From NCBI GenBank assembly GCA_018195615.1, contig JAGTPG010000002.1:5511501-5575500 (forward strand): DNA of 64,000 bases, given 5' to 3'. The stretch comes from Streptomyces tuirus. GTDB lineage: Bacteria; Actinomycetota; Actinomycetes; Streptomycetales; Streptomycetaceae. A program made the position numbers and the translations under genes. The notes beneath the pieces are model-generated. The model saw only the letters and a program-made list of their open reading frames with translations. It did not search any database and had not been told where the DNA came from. This document shows positions 1-9,027 of this stretch, in pieces. How positions within the stretch are numbered: the first letter of the stretch is position 1; each line of letters starts with the position of its first letter.

Positions 1-822
1 CTGCTCGGATCACAACTCAGGCGACTGCGTGAGGCGCGGGGCATCACGCGCGAGGCGGCGGGCTACTCGATCCGCGCCTCCGAGTCGAAGATCAGCCGCA
101 TGGAGCTGGGCCGGGTGAGTTTCAAGACCAGGGACGTCGAGGACCTGCTGACGCTCTACGGCATCACGGACGAGCAGGAGCGCGCCTCCCTGCTGTCCCT
201 GGCAAAGGAGGCCAACGTCGCGGGCTGGTGGCACAGTTACTCCGACGTGCTGCCCAGCTGGTTCCCGACCTACGTCGGCCTGGAGGGCGCCGCCTCGCTG
301 ATCCGTGCGTACGAGGTGCAGTTCGTGCACGGCCTGCTCCAGACCGAGGCCTACGCCCACGCGGTGGTCCGGCGGGGCATGCAGGGGGCGAGCGAGGCCG
401 ACGTGGAGCGGCGGGTGGCGCTGCGTCTGGAGCGGCAGAAGCACCTCGTCGACGAGAGCGCTCCCGACTTCCACATCATCCTGGACGAGGCCGCCCTGCG
501 CCGTCCGTACGGCGACCGCGAGGTGATGCGCGGTCAGCTCCAGCACCTCATCGAGATCTCCGAGCGGCCCAACGTGCGGCTCCAGATCGTGCCGTTCAGC
601 CTCGGCGGCCACTCCGGCGAGAGTGGCGCGTTCACGATCCTCAGCTTCCCGGAGTCCGACCTGTCGGACGTCGTGTACCTGGAGCAGCTCACCAGCGCGC
701 TGTACCTGGACAAGCCCGAGGACGTCGCCCAGTACGAGAGGGCGCTCAAGGAACTGCAGGGCGACAGCCCGGGCCCCTCGGAGAGCCGGGACCTTCTCCG
801 GGGGCTCCTCCAACTCTCCTGA
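1..822 (+). CDS. XRE-family HTH regulator with DUF5753 domain (5' end outside window)
   Basis: The frame is open from base 1, so the start lies upstream. The first ~40 visible residues form a Cro/C1-type helix-turn-helix (LRRLREARGITREAAGY then SKISRMELGR), which should bind DNA. The remaining ~200 residues (GWWHSYSDVLPSWF, then ALRRPYG and VRLQIVPFSLGGHSG) match the DUF5753 ligand-binding-like domain that follows the HTH in a very large Streptomyces regulator family. In that family such genes often sit beside a small DUF397 gene, but none is visible downstream; a partner could lie before base 1. No target can be inferred. The next gene begins 72 bases downstream on the same strand. Confidence 0.85.
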   Translation: MLGSQLRRLREARGITREAAGYSIRASESKISRMELGRVSFKTRDVEDLLTLYGITDEQERASLLSLAKEANVAGWWHSYSDVLPSWFPTYVGLEGAASLIRAYEVQFVHGLLQTEAYAHAVVRRGMQGASEADVERRVALRLERQKHLVDESAPDFHIILDEAALRRPYGDREVMRGQLQHLIEISERPNVRLQIVPFSLGGHSGESGAFTILSFPESDLSDVVYLEQLTSALYLDKPEDVAQYERALKELQGDSPGPSESRDLLRGLLQLS

Positions 823-894
823 ATCATCAGTACGATGACGTGTGATCAGATCGTGAAGGCGCGATCAGAGGTCTTCTAGGGATCGAGGGATCAC

Positions 895-2358
895 ATGTCG
901 TCGTCCTACTTCACCGACCTTGCGCAGCAGTACATCGACGGTGAGTGGCGCCCGGGCACCGGTTCCTGGGACATCATCGACTTCAACCCGTACGACGACG
1001 AGAAGCTGGCGTCGATCACGATAGCCACGGCCGACGAGGTCGATCAGGCGTACCGGGCCGCCGCCCGCGCCCAGAAGCAGTGGGCGGCGACCAACCCCTA
1101 CGCCCGCCGCGCGGTTTTCGAGAAGGCCCTGAGGCTGATCGAGGAGCGCGAGGCGGAGATCTCCGAGGCCATCATCGCCGAGCTCGGCGGCACACGTCTG
1201 AAGGCCGCCTTCGAGCTGCACCTCGCCAAGGAGTTCCTGCGCGAGGCGGTCCATCTGGCGCTGGCCCCCGAAGGCCGGATCGTCCCCTCGCCGGTGGACG
1301 GCAAGGAGAACCGCGTCTACCGCGTGCCGGTCGGTGTGGTGGGTGTGATCAGCCCCTTCAACTTCCCGTTCCTGCTGTCGATCAAGTCCGTCGCCCCGGC
1401 GCTCGCGCTCGGCAACGCCGTGGTGCTCAAGCCGCACCAGAACACGCCGATCGTCGGCGGCTCCCTGGTCGCGAAGATCTTCGAGGACGCGGGGCTGCCC
1501 GGCGGTCTGCTGAACGTCGTCATCACCGACATCGCGGAGATCGGCGACGCCTTCATCGAGCACCCGGTCCCCAAGGTCATCTCCTTCACCGGTTCCGACC
1601 AGGTCGGCCGGCACGTGGCGACGGTCTGCGCCCGGCAGTTCAAGCGCTCCGTCCTCGAACTGGGCGGCAACAGCGCGCTGGTGGTCCTGGACGACGCGGA
1701 CATCGACTACGCGGTCGACGCGGCGGTCTTCAGCCGGTACGTCCACCAGGGCCAGGTCTGCATGGCCGCCAACCGCGTCCTGGTCGACCGGTCGGTCGCG
1801 GACGAGTTCACCGAGAAGTTCGTCGCCAAGGTGAAGACCCTCAAGGCGGGCGACCCGCGCGACCCCGAGACCGTCATCGGCCCGGTCATCAACTCCTCGC
1901 AGGCCGACGCGATCGCGGGCGCGGTCGAGCAGGCCCTGGCCGAGGGCGCCACGGCCCTGGTGCGCGGCGGGCGGACCGACAACCTCGTCGAGCCGTCCGT
2001 GCTGACCGGCCTGCCCGCCGACTCGGCCCTGCTGAAGCAGGAGGTCTTCGGCCCGGTCGCCTTCCTCGTCCCGTTCGACGGGGAGGAGGAGGCCGTACGC
2101 ATCGTCAACGACACGCCGTACGGCCTGAGCGGCGCCGTCCACACCGGGAACATCGAACGGGGCGTCGCCTTCGCCAAGCGCATCGACACGGGCATGTTCC
2201 ATGTGAACGACGGCACCGTCCACGACGAGCCGATCGTCCCCTTCGGCGGCGAGAAGCACTCGGGCCTCGGCCGGCTCAACGGCGAGACGATGGTGGACTC
2301 CTTCACCACGACCAAGTGGATCTCGGTGCAGCACGGCCGGAGCGGCTTCCCGTTCTAG
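895..2358 (+). CDS. NAD(P)-dependent aldehyde dehydrogenase (benzaldehyde dehydrogenase-like)
   Basis: The 487-residue length is typical of the ALDH superfamily. The active-site glutamate lies in LELGGNS (Glu255) and the catalytic cysteine in GQVCMAANR (Cys289). Their spacing of 34 residues equals that of the canonical Glu268/Cys302 pair. The Rossmann segment SFTGSDQVGRHV and the PFNFP motif (about 155-159) are present. The enzyme should oxidise an aldehyde to the acid in the cytoplasm. The overall resemblance, from memory, is to XylC/benzaldehyde or salicylaldehyde dehydrogenases, but the substrate is unproven. The ATG at 895 is used because the family N-terminus (YIDGEWRPG) follows about 15 residues later. 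The gene appears monocistronic. Confidence 0.9.
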   Translation: MSSSYFTDLAQQYIDGEWRPGTGSWDIIDFNPYDDEKLASITIATADEVDQAYRAAARAQKQWAATNPYARRAVFEKALRLIEEREAEISEAIIAELGGTRLKAAFELHLAKEFLREAVHLALAPEGRIVPSPVDGKENRVYRVPVGVVGVISPFNFPFLLSIKSVAPALALGNAVVLKPHQNTPIVGGSLVAKIFEDAGLPGGLLNVVITDIAEIGDAFIEHPVPKVISFTGSDQVGRHVATVCARQFKRSVLELGGNSALVVLDDADIDYAVDAAVFSRYVHQGQVCMAANRVLVDRSVADEFTEKFVAKVKTLKAGDPRDPETVIGPVINSSQADAIAGAVEQALAEGATALVRGGRTDNLVEPSVLTGLPADSALLKQEVFGPVAFLVPFDGEEEAVRIVNDTPYGLSGAVHTGNIERGVAFAKRIDTGMFHVNDGTVHDEPIVPFGGEKHSGLGRLNGETMVDSFTTTKWISVQHGRSGFPF

Positions 2359-2465
2359 ACCTCGCGTGATGCGGCGGGCCGTTGCGGACAGAACCTGACC
2401 GCAAGGGCCCGTAGCTTCGTCGGTGTCAGGGGGAAAGCCCCCGCATCCGGCGAAAGGCGGCGGTC

Positions 2466-3017
2466 ATGGTCACTCACGTTCCCTCGGAGGCACACGGCGA
2501 CGAGCGCGGAGCGCTGCTCTCCTTCATCGCCGAGCAGCGCGGTGCCATCCGGCGGGCGGTGCTGGGCCTGACGGACGAGCAGGCGTCGTCCCGCCCCAGT
2601 GCCAGCGAGCTGTCCCTGGCCGGGCTGCTCAAGCACGTCGCGGAGGTCGAGCAGGGCTGGATCGCCCGGGCCAAGGGCGAGCCGCCGGCCGTCCACCGGG
2701 ACGAGTCGAACTGGCACGAGTGCTTCCAGCTGGTGGGTGACGAGACCGTGGAGTCGCACCTCGCGTACTACGAGAAGGTGGCCGCCGAGACGGAGGCGTT
2801 CATCCGCGCGGTGCCCGGCCTCGACGACACCTTCGAGCTGCCCGCGACGTCCTGGAACCCGAAGGACGAGCAACTTTCGATGCGCTGGCTCTGCCTCCAT
2901 CTGATCCGCGAGACGGCCCGGCACGCCGGGCACGCCGACATCATCCGTGAGTCGCTGGACGGCAGGACGGCCTTCGAGCTGGTGGCCGCGGAACAGCAGG
3001 TGGCGGCCGGGTCCTAA
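2466..3017 (+). CDS. DinB-family (DUF664-like) putative metal-binding protein
   Basis: The 183-residue protein has the four-helix DinB/YfiT layout. A first conserved His is in LLKHVAEVEQGW (about residue 57) and a His pair is in ETARHAGHADIIRES near the C-terminus; these are the metal-ligand positions of the fold. Actinobacterial relatives include mycothiol-dependent transferases and uncharacterised stress proteins, so a thiol-transfer or detoxification role is possible but unproven. It ends 10 bases before the PadR gene and may be cotranscribed with it. Confidence 0.75.
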   Translation: MVTHVPSEAHGDERGALLSFIAEQRGAIRRAVLGLTDEQASSRPSASELSLAGLLKHVAEVEQGWIARAKGEPPAVHRDESNWHECFQLVGDETVESHLAYYEKVAAETEAFIRAVPGLDDTFELPATSWNPKDEQLSMRWLCLHLIRETARHAGHADIIRESLDGRTAFELVAAEQQVAAGS

Positions 3018-3027
3018 TCTGGACCGC

Positions 3028-3669
3028 ATGTCAGCGATCCGTCTCCTCGTGCTCGGCGCGGTCCGTATGCACGGCCGCGCCCACGGCTACCAGGTGCGCA
3101 ACGACCTGGAGTACTGGGGCGCGCACGAGTGGTCCAACGCCAAGCCCGGCTCGATCTACCACGCGCTCAAGCAGATGGCGAAGCAGGGCCTGCTGCACGC
3201 GCACGAGATCGCCCCGTCCACGGCCGGCGGCCCGCCGCGCACGGAGTACGAGATCACCGAGCAGGGGACCGAGGAGTACTTCCGGCTGCTGCGGGAGGCC
3301 CTGGTCACCTACGACCAGCGCGGGGACGTGAAGACGGCCGCCGTGGGGTTCGTCGTCGACCTGCCGCGGGCCGAGGCGGTCGCGCTGCTGAAGGAGCGCA
3401 CGCTGCGGATCGAGCAGTGGCGGGCCTCCGTCCTGGAGCACTACGTGCCCGAGAAGGGGCCCGAACAGCTCGGTCACATCGGCGAGATCATGAACATGTG
3501 GGTCCACACGGCCGACTCCGAGGCCGAGTGGACCCGCGGTCTGATCGAGCGCGTCGAGGGCGGCGCCTACACCTTCGCCGACGAGGGCGACCCGTTCGTC
3601 GGCATCCTGGCCGAGGACGAGGAGAACCCGTACGCGACGGGGGAGCGTCATCCCGGGGACGACCGCTAA
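3028..3669 (+). CDS. PadR-family transcriptional regulator
   Basis: The 213-residue protein begins MSAIRLLVLGAVRMHGRAHGY, the typical PadR winged-helix start. The recognition region is SNAKPGSIYHALKQMAKQGL and a wing carries RTEYEITEQG. The rest is helical and corresponds to the dimerisation domain of the long PadR subgroup. It stops just before two palindromes (3670-3679 and 3713-3728) that flank the promoter of the exporter genes, so it very likely represses that ABC pair and is relieved by a transported compound. The start is the ATG at 3028, because the long upstream extension runs inside the DinB gene. Confidence 0.88.
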   Translation: MSAIRLLVLGAVRMHGRAHGYQVRNDLEYWGAHEWSNAKPGSIYHALKQMAKQGLLHAHEIAPSTAGGPPRTEYEITEQGTEEYFRLLREALVTYDQRGDVKTAAVGFVVDLPRAEAVALLKERTLRIEQWRASVLEHYVPEKGPEQLGHIGEIMNMWVHTADSEAEWTRGLIERVEGGAYTFADEGDPFVGILAEDEENPYATGERHPGDDR

Positions 3670-3728
3670 TCAAATTTGACGAATGAAGGAGGGCGGTTTA
3701 CCTTCGTGCGGGTAGTCAAGTTTGACTA
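3670..3728 (+). promoter_or_regulatory. Two PadR-type operator palindromes flanking the exporter promoter
   Basis: TCAAATTTGA at 3670-3679 is a perfect palindrome. TAGTCAA-GT-TTGACTA at 3713-3728 has perfect 7-bp arms. Both share the TCAA-N2-TTGA core, with centres 46 bp apart. The first overlaps a possible -35 hexamer (TTGACG, 3676-3681). The second lies close to the expected transcript start and upstream of the AGGAGG ribosome binding site. Assignment to the adjacent PadR protein is inference from position and symmetry. Confidence 0.6.
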
Positions 3729-3742
3729 GCGAAGGAGGCTCA

Positions 3743-4693
3743 GTGGCCGACGCGGCGATCACCGTCGAAGGCGCGGAGAAGCGGTACGGCGACAAGAAGG
3801 CGCTGAACGGGCTCGACCTGACGGTCGGACGCGGCACGGTGCACGGGGTGCTCGGCCCGAACGGAGCGGGCAAGACCACCCTGGTCCGGGTCCTGTCCAC
3901 CCTGCTCCGGCCGGACGCGGGCCGGATCGGGGTGGCCGGGCACGACGTGGTGCGCGAGGCGTACGCCGTACGGCTGCGCATCGGCCTGCTCGGCCAGCAC
4001 GCGGCGCTCGACGAGGAACTCGGCGGCCGGCAGAACCTGGAGATGTTCGGCCGGCTGCACCACCTGGGCGCCCGGCGGGCACGCGCGCGTGCGGACGAAC
4101 TCCTGGAGCGTTTCGACCTGGCCGACACGGGTCGCAAAGCGGTACGGCAGTACAGCGGCGGCATGCGGCGCCGCCTGGACCTGGCGGCCTCCCTGATCAC
4201 CGAACCGGAGGTGCTCTTCCTGGACGAGCCCACCACCGGCCTCGACCCGCGGGGCCGCGCCGAGGTGTGGAGCTCCGTCCGCTCCCTGGTCGGCGGCGGT
4301 ACGACGGTGCTGCTCACCACGCAGTACCTGGAGGAGGCCGACCAGCTCGCCGACCGCATCTCGGTCGTCGACACCGGCCGCGTCATCGCCGAGGGCACGG
4401 CGGACGAGCTGAAGGCGCGGACCGGCGGCGACCGCATCGACGTCGTGCTGCGCGACGCCGGCCGACTGGGCGCTGCCGTCGCCCTGCTGCCTCTCACCGG
4501 GGTCACCGTCGACACCGACCGCCGCCTGCTGAGCGCCCCGGTGACCGACCGTATGGAGGCCCTGTCCGCGGTCGTACGGGCCCTCGGGGAGTCCGGGATC
4601 GAGGCCGAGGACGTCGCGCTGCGGCGCCCGACGCTGGACGAGGTGTTCCTGCACCTGACCGGGGACGACCGCCGCGTGAAGGAGGTCGCGTGA
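3743..4693 (+). CDS. DrrA-type ABC transporter ATP-binding protein
   Basis: The 316-residue protein is an ABC ATPase with Walker A GPNGAGKTT (about 38-46), signature YSGGMRRRLDLA, Walker B VLFLDEPTTGLD and the C-terminal extension found in daunorubicin-resistance DrrA proteins (EDVALRRPTLDEVFLHLTG). It should power export of a hydrophobic compound with the permease encoded next. A GTG start at 3743 is chosen because AGGAGG lies a few bases upstream; a TTG 21 bases earlier is in frame but sits inside the operator. The stop overlaps the permease start (GTGA), indicating translational coupling. Confidence 0.9.
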   Translation: MADAAITVEGAEKRYGDKKALNGLDLTVGRGTVHGVLGPNGAGKTTLVRVLSTLLRPDAGRIGVAGHDVVREAYAVRLRIGLLGQHAALDEELGGRQNLEMFGRLHHLGARRARARADELLERFDLADTGRKAVRQYSGGMRRRLDLAASLITEPEVLFLDEPTTGLDPRGRAEVWSSVRSLVGGGTTVLLTTQYLEEADQLADRISVVDTGRVIAEGTADELKARTGGDRIDVVLRDAGRLGAAVALLPLTGVTVDTDRRLLSAPVTDRMEALSAVVRALGESGIEAEDVALRRPTLDEVFLHLTGDDRRVKEVA

Positions 4694-5451
4694 CCGCCCA
4701 TGCCCTGACCGACTCCTGGACCATGACCCGCCGGGAACTCGCACGCTGGGGGCGGCAGCCCGTCCAGGTGGTCGTCAACCTCGTCTTCCCGGTGATGCTG
4801 CTGCTCATGTTCGGCTACCTGATCGGCGGCGGCCGGGGAGTGGGCGGGGAGTACCGGGACTACCTGATCCCGGGCATGCTCGCGCTCACCATGGCCTTCG
4901 GCCTGGAGGGCACGATGATCGCCGTCACCCAGGACCTCGACAAGGGCGTCATCGACCGGTTCCGCTCGATGCCCATGGCCGACGGGGCGGTGCTGGTGGG
5001 CCGTTCGGCCGCCGACATGCTCCAGTCGGCGATGGCCCTGGCGGTGCTCATCGCCGTGGGCACCGCGCTCGGCTGGCGTGCGCAGGGCGGTCCGGCGGCC
5101 TTCCTGGGCGCCGTGGGCCTGCTGCTCCTGTTCCGGTTCGCCATGCTGTGGGTCGGCATCCACCTGGCGCTGGTGGCCGGGAAGCCGGAGATGGTCCAGG
5201 CCGTGCAGATCCTGGTCTGGCCGATCGGCTTCCTCTCCAACGCCCTGGCCGCCCCCGACTCCATGCCCGGCTGGCTGGGCACGGTCGTCGAGTGGAACCC
5301 GATGTCCCACACGGCCACGGCCGTACGGGACCTGTTCGGCACCCCCGGCGCGGAGTCCGGGCACGTGTGGGCGGCGGTCGTCTGGCCCCTGGCCCTGCTG
5401 GCAGTGTTCTTCCCGCTGGCGGTACGGAGGTTCGGGCGGCTGAGCCGCTAG
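4690..5451 (+). CDS. DrrB-type ABC-2 transporter permease
   Basis: The 253-residue membrane protein has about six hydrophobic segments and the ABC-2 signature region around DLDKGVIDRFRSMPMADGAVLVGR. WNPMSHTATAVRDLFG near the C-terminus is characteristic of the family. Its GTG start overlaps the stop of the ATPase gene, so the two subunits should be made together and form a PadR-controlled exporter. The substrate is unknown. It ends almost against the convergent glutamate decarboxylase gene. Confidence 0.9.
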   Translation: MTAHALTDSWTMTRRELARWGRQPVQVVVNLVFPVMLLLMFGYLIGGGRGVGGEYRDYLIPGMLALTMAFGLEGTMIAVTQDLDKGVIDRFRSMPMADGAVLVGRSAADMLQSAMALAVLIAVGTALGWRAQGGPAAFLGAVGLLLLFRFAMLWVGIHLALVAGKPEMVQAVQILVWPIGFLSNALAAPDSMPGWLGTVVEWNPMSHTATAVRDLFGTPGAESGHVWAAVVWPLALLAVFFPLAVRRFGRLSR

Positions 5452-6811
5452 TGGTGGAAGCAGGTCGCCGCGCCCCTGTCCTCGATCAGCGGGCGCGGCT
5501 GCCGGCGCAGTTCCGGCAGGAGGCGTTCCAGGTCCTCGGTGAGGAGCTCGGCGAGGTCGGCGGAGAAGCCGTTGCGGCACACCACCCGCAGCACGGACAG
5601 GTCCTCGCGGTGGGCCGGGAAGGTGTACGCGGGCACCAGCCACCCGCTCTCGCGCAGCCGGCGGGACACGTCGAACACGTCGTACGCCGTCACGTCCGGC
5701 GCGGTCGTGAAGGCGAACACCGGCAGCTGGTCGCCCCGGGTCAGCAGCCGGAAGTCGCCGAGCGCCTCGACCCGCGCGGCCATGCCCGTGGCCACGTCCC
5801 GCGCGGCCTGCTGGACGGCCCGGTAGCCGTCCCGGCCCAGCCGCAGGAACGTGTAGTACTGCGCCACGACCTGCGCGCCGGGCCGGGAGAAGTTGAGCGC
5901 GAACGTCGGCATGTCACCGCCCAGGTAGTTCACCCGGAACACCAACTCCTCCGGCAGCGCGTCCGCGTCCCGCCACAGCGCCCAGCCGACGCCCGGGTAG
6001 ACGAGGCCGTACTTGTGCCCCGAGGTGTTGATCGACGCCACCCTCGGCAGCCGGAAGTCCCACACCAGGTCCTCGTCGATGAACGGCGCGACCATGGCAC
6101 CGGACGCCCCGTCCACATGTACCGGGACGTCCAGCCCCGTCCGCTCCCGCAGCGCGTCCAGCGCCGCGCACAGCTCGGCGATCGGCTCGTAGGACCCGTC
6201 GAAGGTCGAGCCCAGGATCCCGACGACCCCGATGGTGTTCTCGTCGCACAGCTCGGCCGCGGCCTGCGGGTCCAGGTGGAAACGCTCGCCCTCCATGGGC
6301 ACCAGCCGGGCCTCGACCTCCCAGAAGGCGCAGAACTTCTCCCAGCAGACCTGCACGTTCACGCCCATCACCAGATTGGGCCGGGCCGCCGGGTACCGGT
6401 CGGCGTTGCGCTTCGCCAGCGCCGCTTCAGCGCCATCCCGGCGAGCATGCAGGCCTCGCTCGACCCGGTCGTGGAACACCCCACGGCCGCCGCCGGGTCG
6501 GGCGCGTGCCACAGGTCGGCGAGCATCGCCACGCACCGCCGCTCCAGCTCGGCCGTGCGCGGGTACTCGTCCTTGTCGATCATGTTCTTGTCCCGGCACT
6601 CCGCCATCAGCACCCCCGCCTCCGGCTCCATCCAGGTGGTGACGAACGTGGCGAGGTTCAGGCGCGCGTTGCCGTCGAGCATCAGCTCGTCGCGCACCAG
6701 CTGGTGGGCGGTCGCCGGTGCCATGGGCTGGTCCGGGAGCCGGTGCGTGGGCGGGGCCTCGACCATGTCGCCGAGCGGGTTGGCGGGGCCGTAGAAGGGA
6801 TTCACGGACAT
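5448..6811 (-). CDS. gadB: Glutamate decarboxylase (PLP-dependent), one apparent frameshift
   Basis: The protein decarboxylates L-glutamate to GABA and consumes a proton. The N-terminal part (MSVNPFYGPANPLGDMVE, then GCSTTGSSEACMLAGMALKRRW) and the C-terminal part (PVHVDGASG, then SINTSGHKYGLVYPGVGW with the PLP lysine in HKYG) are in different frames. One base missing near 6412-6420 restores WRKRNADRYP across the junction and gives 454 residues, close to the 466 of E. coli GadB. I read this as a sequence error. It lies 68 bases downstream of a CLC gene on the same strand, a sensible partner for acid resistance; no GadC-type antiporter is visible here. Confidence 0.88.
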
Positions 6812-6879
6812 CCGGCGTTCGCCGGACCGGCGGGGGCCTTCGTGGAGCGGCAAGGGGGTCTCCAAAGGGGGTGGTTGGG

Positions 6880-8172
6880 TTATCTGATCTGTGTCCCGTC
6901 CTGCCGCAGCTGCATCTGCGGTCGTCCCGTCACCAGCAGCCAAGCCGGCAGCGAGGCGATGCAGAGCAGGCTGATGATCCCCGGCTCGGCGACCAGCACC
7001 GCGGCGACGAACAGGCTCACCCAGCCCTGCCGGGTGATGGCGAGCAGCACTCCGAGCACTCCGGCGGACACCCCCACGGACGGGTGCACCCCGGACACCA
7101 GGGCGTGCGCGCACAGACCGAGGGCTGTGCCGACGAACACGGCCGGGAAGATCCGCCCGCCGCGGAAACCGCAGGACGCGGCGACGAGCAGCGCCGCCAG
7201 CTTCACCACCGTCATGACGGCGAACTCCCCGGCCGGCCGGCCCTCCGGGTCCCGCGCCAGCTCGGCGATCTCGTCCAGCCCCTTGAACAGCGTCAGATGG
7301 CCGCCCAGGGCCGCGAGGCAGCCCAGCACGACCCCGCCGGCCGGGAGCATCAGCATCGGGTGCCGCAGCCGGCCGAAGGCTGCGTGGACGTAAGGGAAGG
7401 CGTACACGGCGCACAGGGCGAGGAGCGCGCCCACCGAGGCGACCACGACCGCGGCCGCCAGGTCGCCCCAGCCGGGAGGGCCGAAGGACGGCAGGTCGAG
7501 GTCGAAGCTCGGGCGGTCGACGAGGGTGGCGGTCAGCGAACCGGCACCGGCGGCGGTCAGCGGCGCGAACAGGTTGTCCCACAGCAGGCCGCGCGTCCGC
7601 TGCCCGGCCAGCACCTCGGAGATCACCAGCGCTGCCGCCACGGGGGTGCCGAACAGCGCGCCGATCGTCGCCGCCTCCGCCAGGACCGGCCAGATCCGGC
7701 CCGGCGCCCGGGGGACGGCCCTGCCGCCCAGCCAGACCGCCAGGCCGACGTTCACGGCGATGATCGGGTTCTCGGGGCCCAGGCTCGGCCCGCCGGCCAG
7801 CATCAGCCCGGTCGCCAGCACCAGCCCGGGCAGCACCACGGGCGGCAGGACGGGGGCGTCCAGACCGACGGTGGCCGGATCCGGTCCCGCGTGCCCCGGC
7901 ACCTTCCACACCACCAGCCCGACCGCGATCCCGGTCGCGACCAGCATCACGAACATCCAGGCCACGGAGTACCGGCCGATCCCCAACGCGTCCGGCACGG
8001 TCAGCCACAGCACGTCCTGGAGCTCCTCGGCGGCGGCCTCCACGCCCACCAGGAGCAGGCCGCACATCACCCCCACGGCGACAGCGGGCAGGATCGAGGG
8101 CAGCAGGGCCCGGGCGGGAGTCGCGGGGGTGACGGAGGGCGCCTGCTGCGCGGAGTCCTGGACCACGGGCAC
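6880..8172 (-). CDS. CLC-family chloride channel/antiporter
   Basis: The 430-residue protein has about 10-11 hydrophobic segments. GGPSLGPENPI carries the glutamate that aligns with the CLC gating Glu, and FRGGRIFPAVFVGT matches the conserved second half. The segment FGTPVAAALVISEVL aligns with the helix holding the proton glutamate (Glu203) of E. coli ClC-ec1; by eye that position is Val, which would favour a channel-like protein, but this needs an alignment. The GTG start at 8172 is the furthest upstream in frame and no clear ribosome binding site is seen, so the start is uncertain. It is divergent from tipA and upstream of gadB. Confidence 0.82.
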   Translation of the reverse strand: MPVVQDSAQQAPSVTPATPARALLPSILPAVAVGVMCGLLLVGVEAAAEELQDVLWLTVPDALGIGRYSVAWMFVMLVATGIAVGLVVWKVPGHAGPDPATVGLDAPVLPPVVLPGLVLATGLMLAGGPSLGPENPIIAVNVGLAVWLGGRAVPRAPGRIWPVLAEAATIGALFGTPVAAALVISEVLAGQRTRGLLWDNLFAPLTAAGAGSLTATLVDRPSFDLDLPSFGPPGWGDLAAAVVVASVGALLALCAVYAFPYVHAAFGRLRHPMLMLPAGGVVLGCLAALGGHLTLFKGLDEIAELARDPEGRPAGEFAVMTVVKLAALLVAASCGFRGGRIFPAVFVGTALGLCAHALVSGVHPSVGVSAGVLGVLLAITRQGWVSLFVAAVLVAEPGIISLLCIASLPAWLLVTGRPQMQLRQDGTQIR

Positions 8173-8210
8173 ACCATAAACGGATCAAAGAGGACAAACG
8201 GGAAACACGC

Positions 8211-8241
8211 TTGCACCTCACGTGGCGTGAGGACCGACCGT
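8211..8241 (+). promoter_or_regulatory. ptipA-type MerR promoter and operator
   Basis: TTGCAC at 8211-8216 is the -35 element and GACCGT at 8236-8241 sits at the -10 position, separated by the 19-bp spacer typical of MerR-activated promoters. Within the spacer, CCTCACG (8216-8222) and CGTGAGG (8226-8232) form a 7-bp inverted repeat with a 3-bp gap. From memory the layout is nearly identical to the thiostrepton-inducible ptipA promoter. TipAL should bind here and activate its own gene when ligand is present. Confidence 0.85.
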
Positions 8242-8268
8242 GGAGCGCGTACCGAGAAGGGAGCGGAA

Positions 8269-9027
8269 GTGAGCTACTCCGTGGGACAGGTCGCGGGCTT
8301 CGCCGGCGTCACGGTGCGCACGCTGCACCACTACGACGACATCGGCCTGCTCGTCCCCAGCGAACGCAGCCACGCGGGGCACCGGCGTTACAGCGACGCC
8401 GACCTCGACCGGCTGCAGCAGATCCTGTTCTACCGGGAGCTCGGCTTCCCGCTCGACGAGGTCGCCGCCCTGCTCGACGACCCGGACGCGGACCCGCGCG
8501 CACACCTGCGCCGGCAGCACGAACTGCTGACCGCCCGGATCGAGAGGCTGCGGAAGATGGCGGCGGCCGTGGAACACGCCATGGAGGCACGCACGATGGG
8601 CATCAACCTCACGCCCGAGGAGAAGTTCGAGGTCTTCGGGGACAAGGACCCGGAGCAGTACGCCGACGAGGCGGAAGCGCGCTGGGGCGGAACCGAGCTG
8701 TACGCCGAGTCACAGCGCCGCGTCGCCCGCTACACCAAGGAGGACTGGAAACGCATCCAGGTCGAGATGGCCGACTGGGGCGAGCGCTACGACGCCCTGA
8801 TGACCGCCGACGAGCCGCCCACCGGCGAGGCGGCCATGGGCCTGGCCGAGGAGCACCGGCAGCACATCTGCCGCTGGTATTACGAGTGCTCGTACGAGAT
8901 CCACACGTCGCTCAGCGAGATGTACGTCTCCGACGAGCGCTTCAAGGCGTACTACGAATCGATGCGCCCGGGTCTCGCCGAGCACCTGCGCGACGCGATC
9001 CGTGCGAACGCGGACCGGCACACGTGA
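8269..9027 (+). CDS. tipA: TipA: MerR-family drug-binding autoregulator (TipAL/TipAS)
   Basis: The 252-residue protein has an N-terminal MerR HTH (SYSVGQVAGFAGVTVRTLHHYDD) and coiled coil (to ~105), then the TipAS drug-binding domain starting MGINLTPEEKFEVFG at Met110. In known TipA the protein captures thiopeptides containing dehydroamino acids and activates its own promoter; TipAS is made from an internal start. Here that internal ATG is at 8596, 8 bases after GGAGG (8583-8587). The homologue has Cys201 and Cys207, but the position equivalent to Cys214, the covalent attachment site known in TipAL, is Ser214 (codon 8908-8910). The main start is GTG 8269 with GGGAGCGG upstream. Confidence 0.93.
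   Translation: MSYSVGQVAGFAGVTVRTLHHYDDIGLLVPSERSHAGHRRYSDADLDRLQQILFYRELGFPLDEVAALLDDPDADPRAHLRRQHELLTARIERLRKMAAAVEHAMEARTMGINLTPEEKFEVFGDKDPEQYADEAEARWGGTELYAESQRRVARYTKEDWKRIQVEMADWGERYDALMTADEPPTGEAAMGLAEEHRQHICRWYYECSYEIHTSLSEMYVSDERFKAYYESMRPGLAEHLRDAIRANADRHT
8583..8598 (+). promoter_or_regulatory. Internal ribosome binding site and start for TipAS
   Basis: GGAGG at 8583-8587 lies 8 bases before the in-frame ATG at 8596 (codon 110 of tipA). This matches the known internal initiation that gives the free drug-binding domain; the product here would be 143 residues. Confidence 0.75.

Noticed and set aside
865..2334. A 489-codon open frame antisense to the aldehyde dehydrogenase gene
   Set aside because: Its composition is Arg/Asp/Gly/Val-rich with no family features, and the opposite strand encodes a clear ALDH. 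It is a high-GC shadow, as are other long antisense frames (for example 9106-11058 and 55284-57044).
5448..6811. Treating gad, tilS, nadB, ftsH, clpC and others as pseudogenes
   Set aside because: Each is restored by adding one base at each break, and several are indispensable. A shared sequence error explains all of them better.
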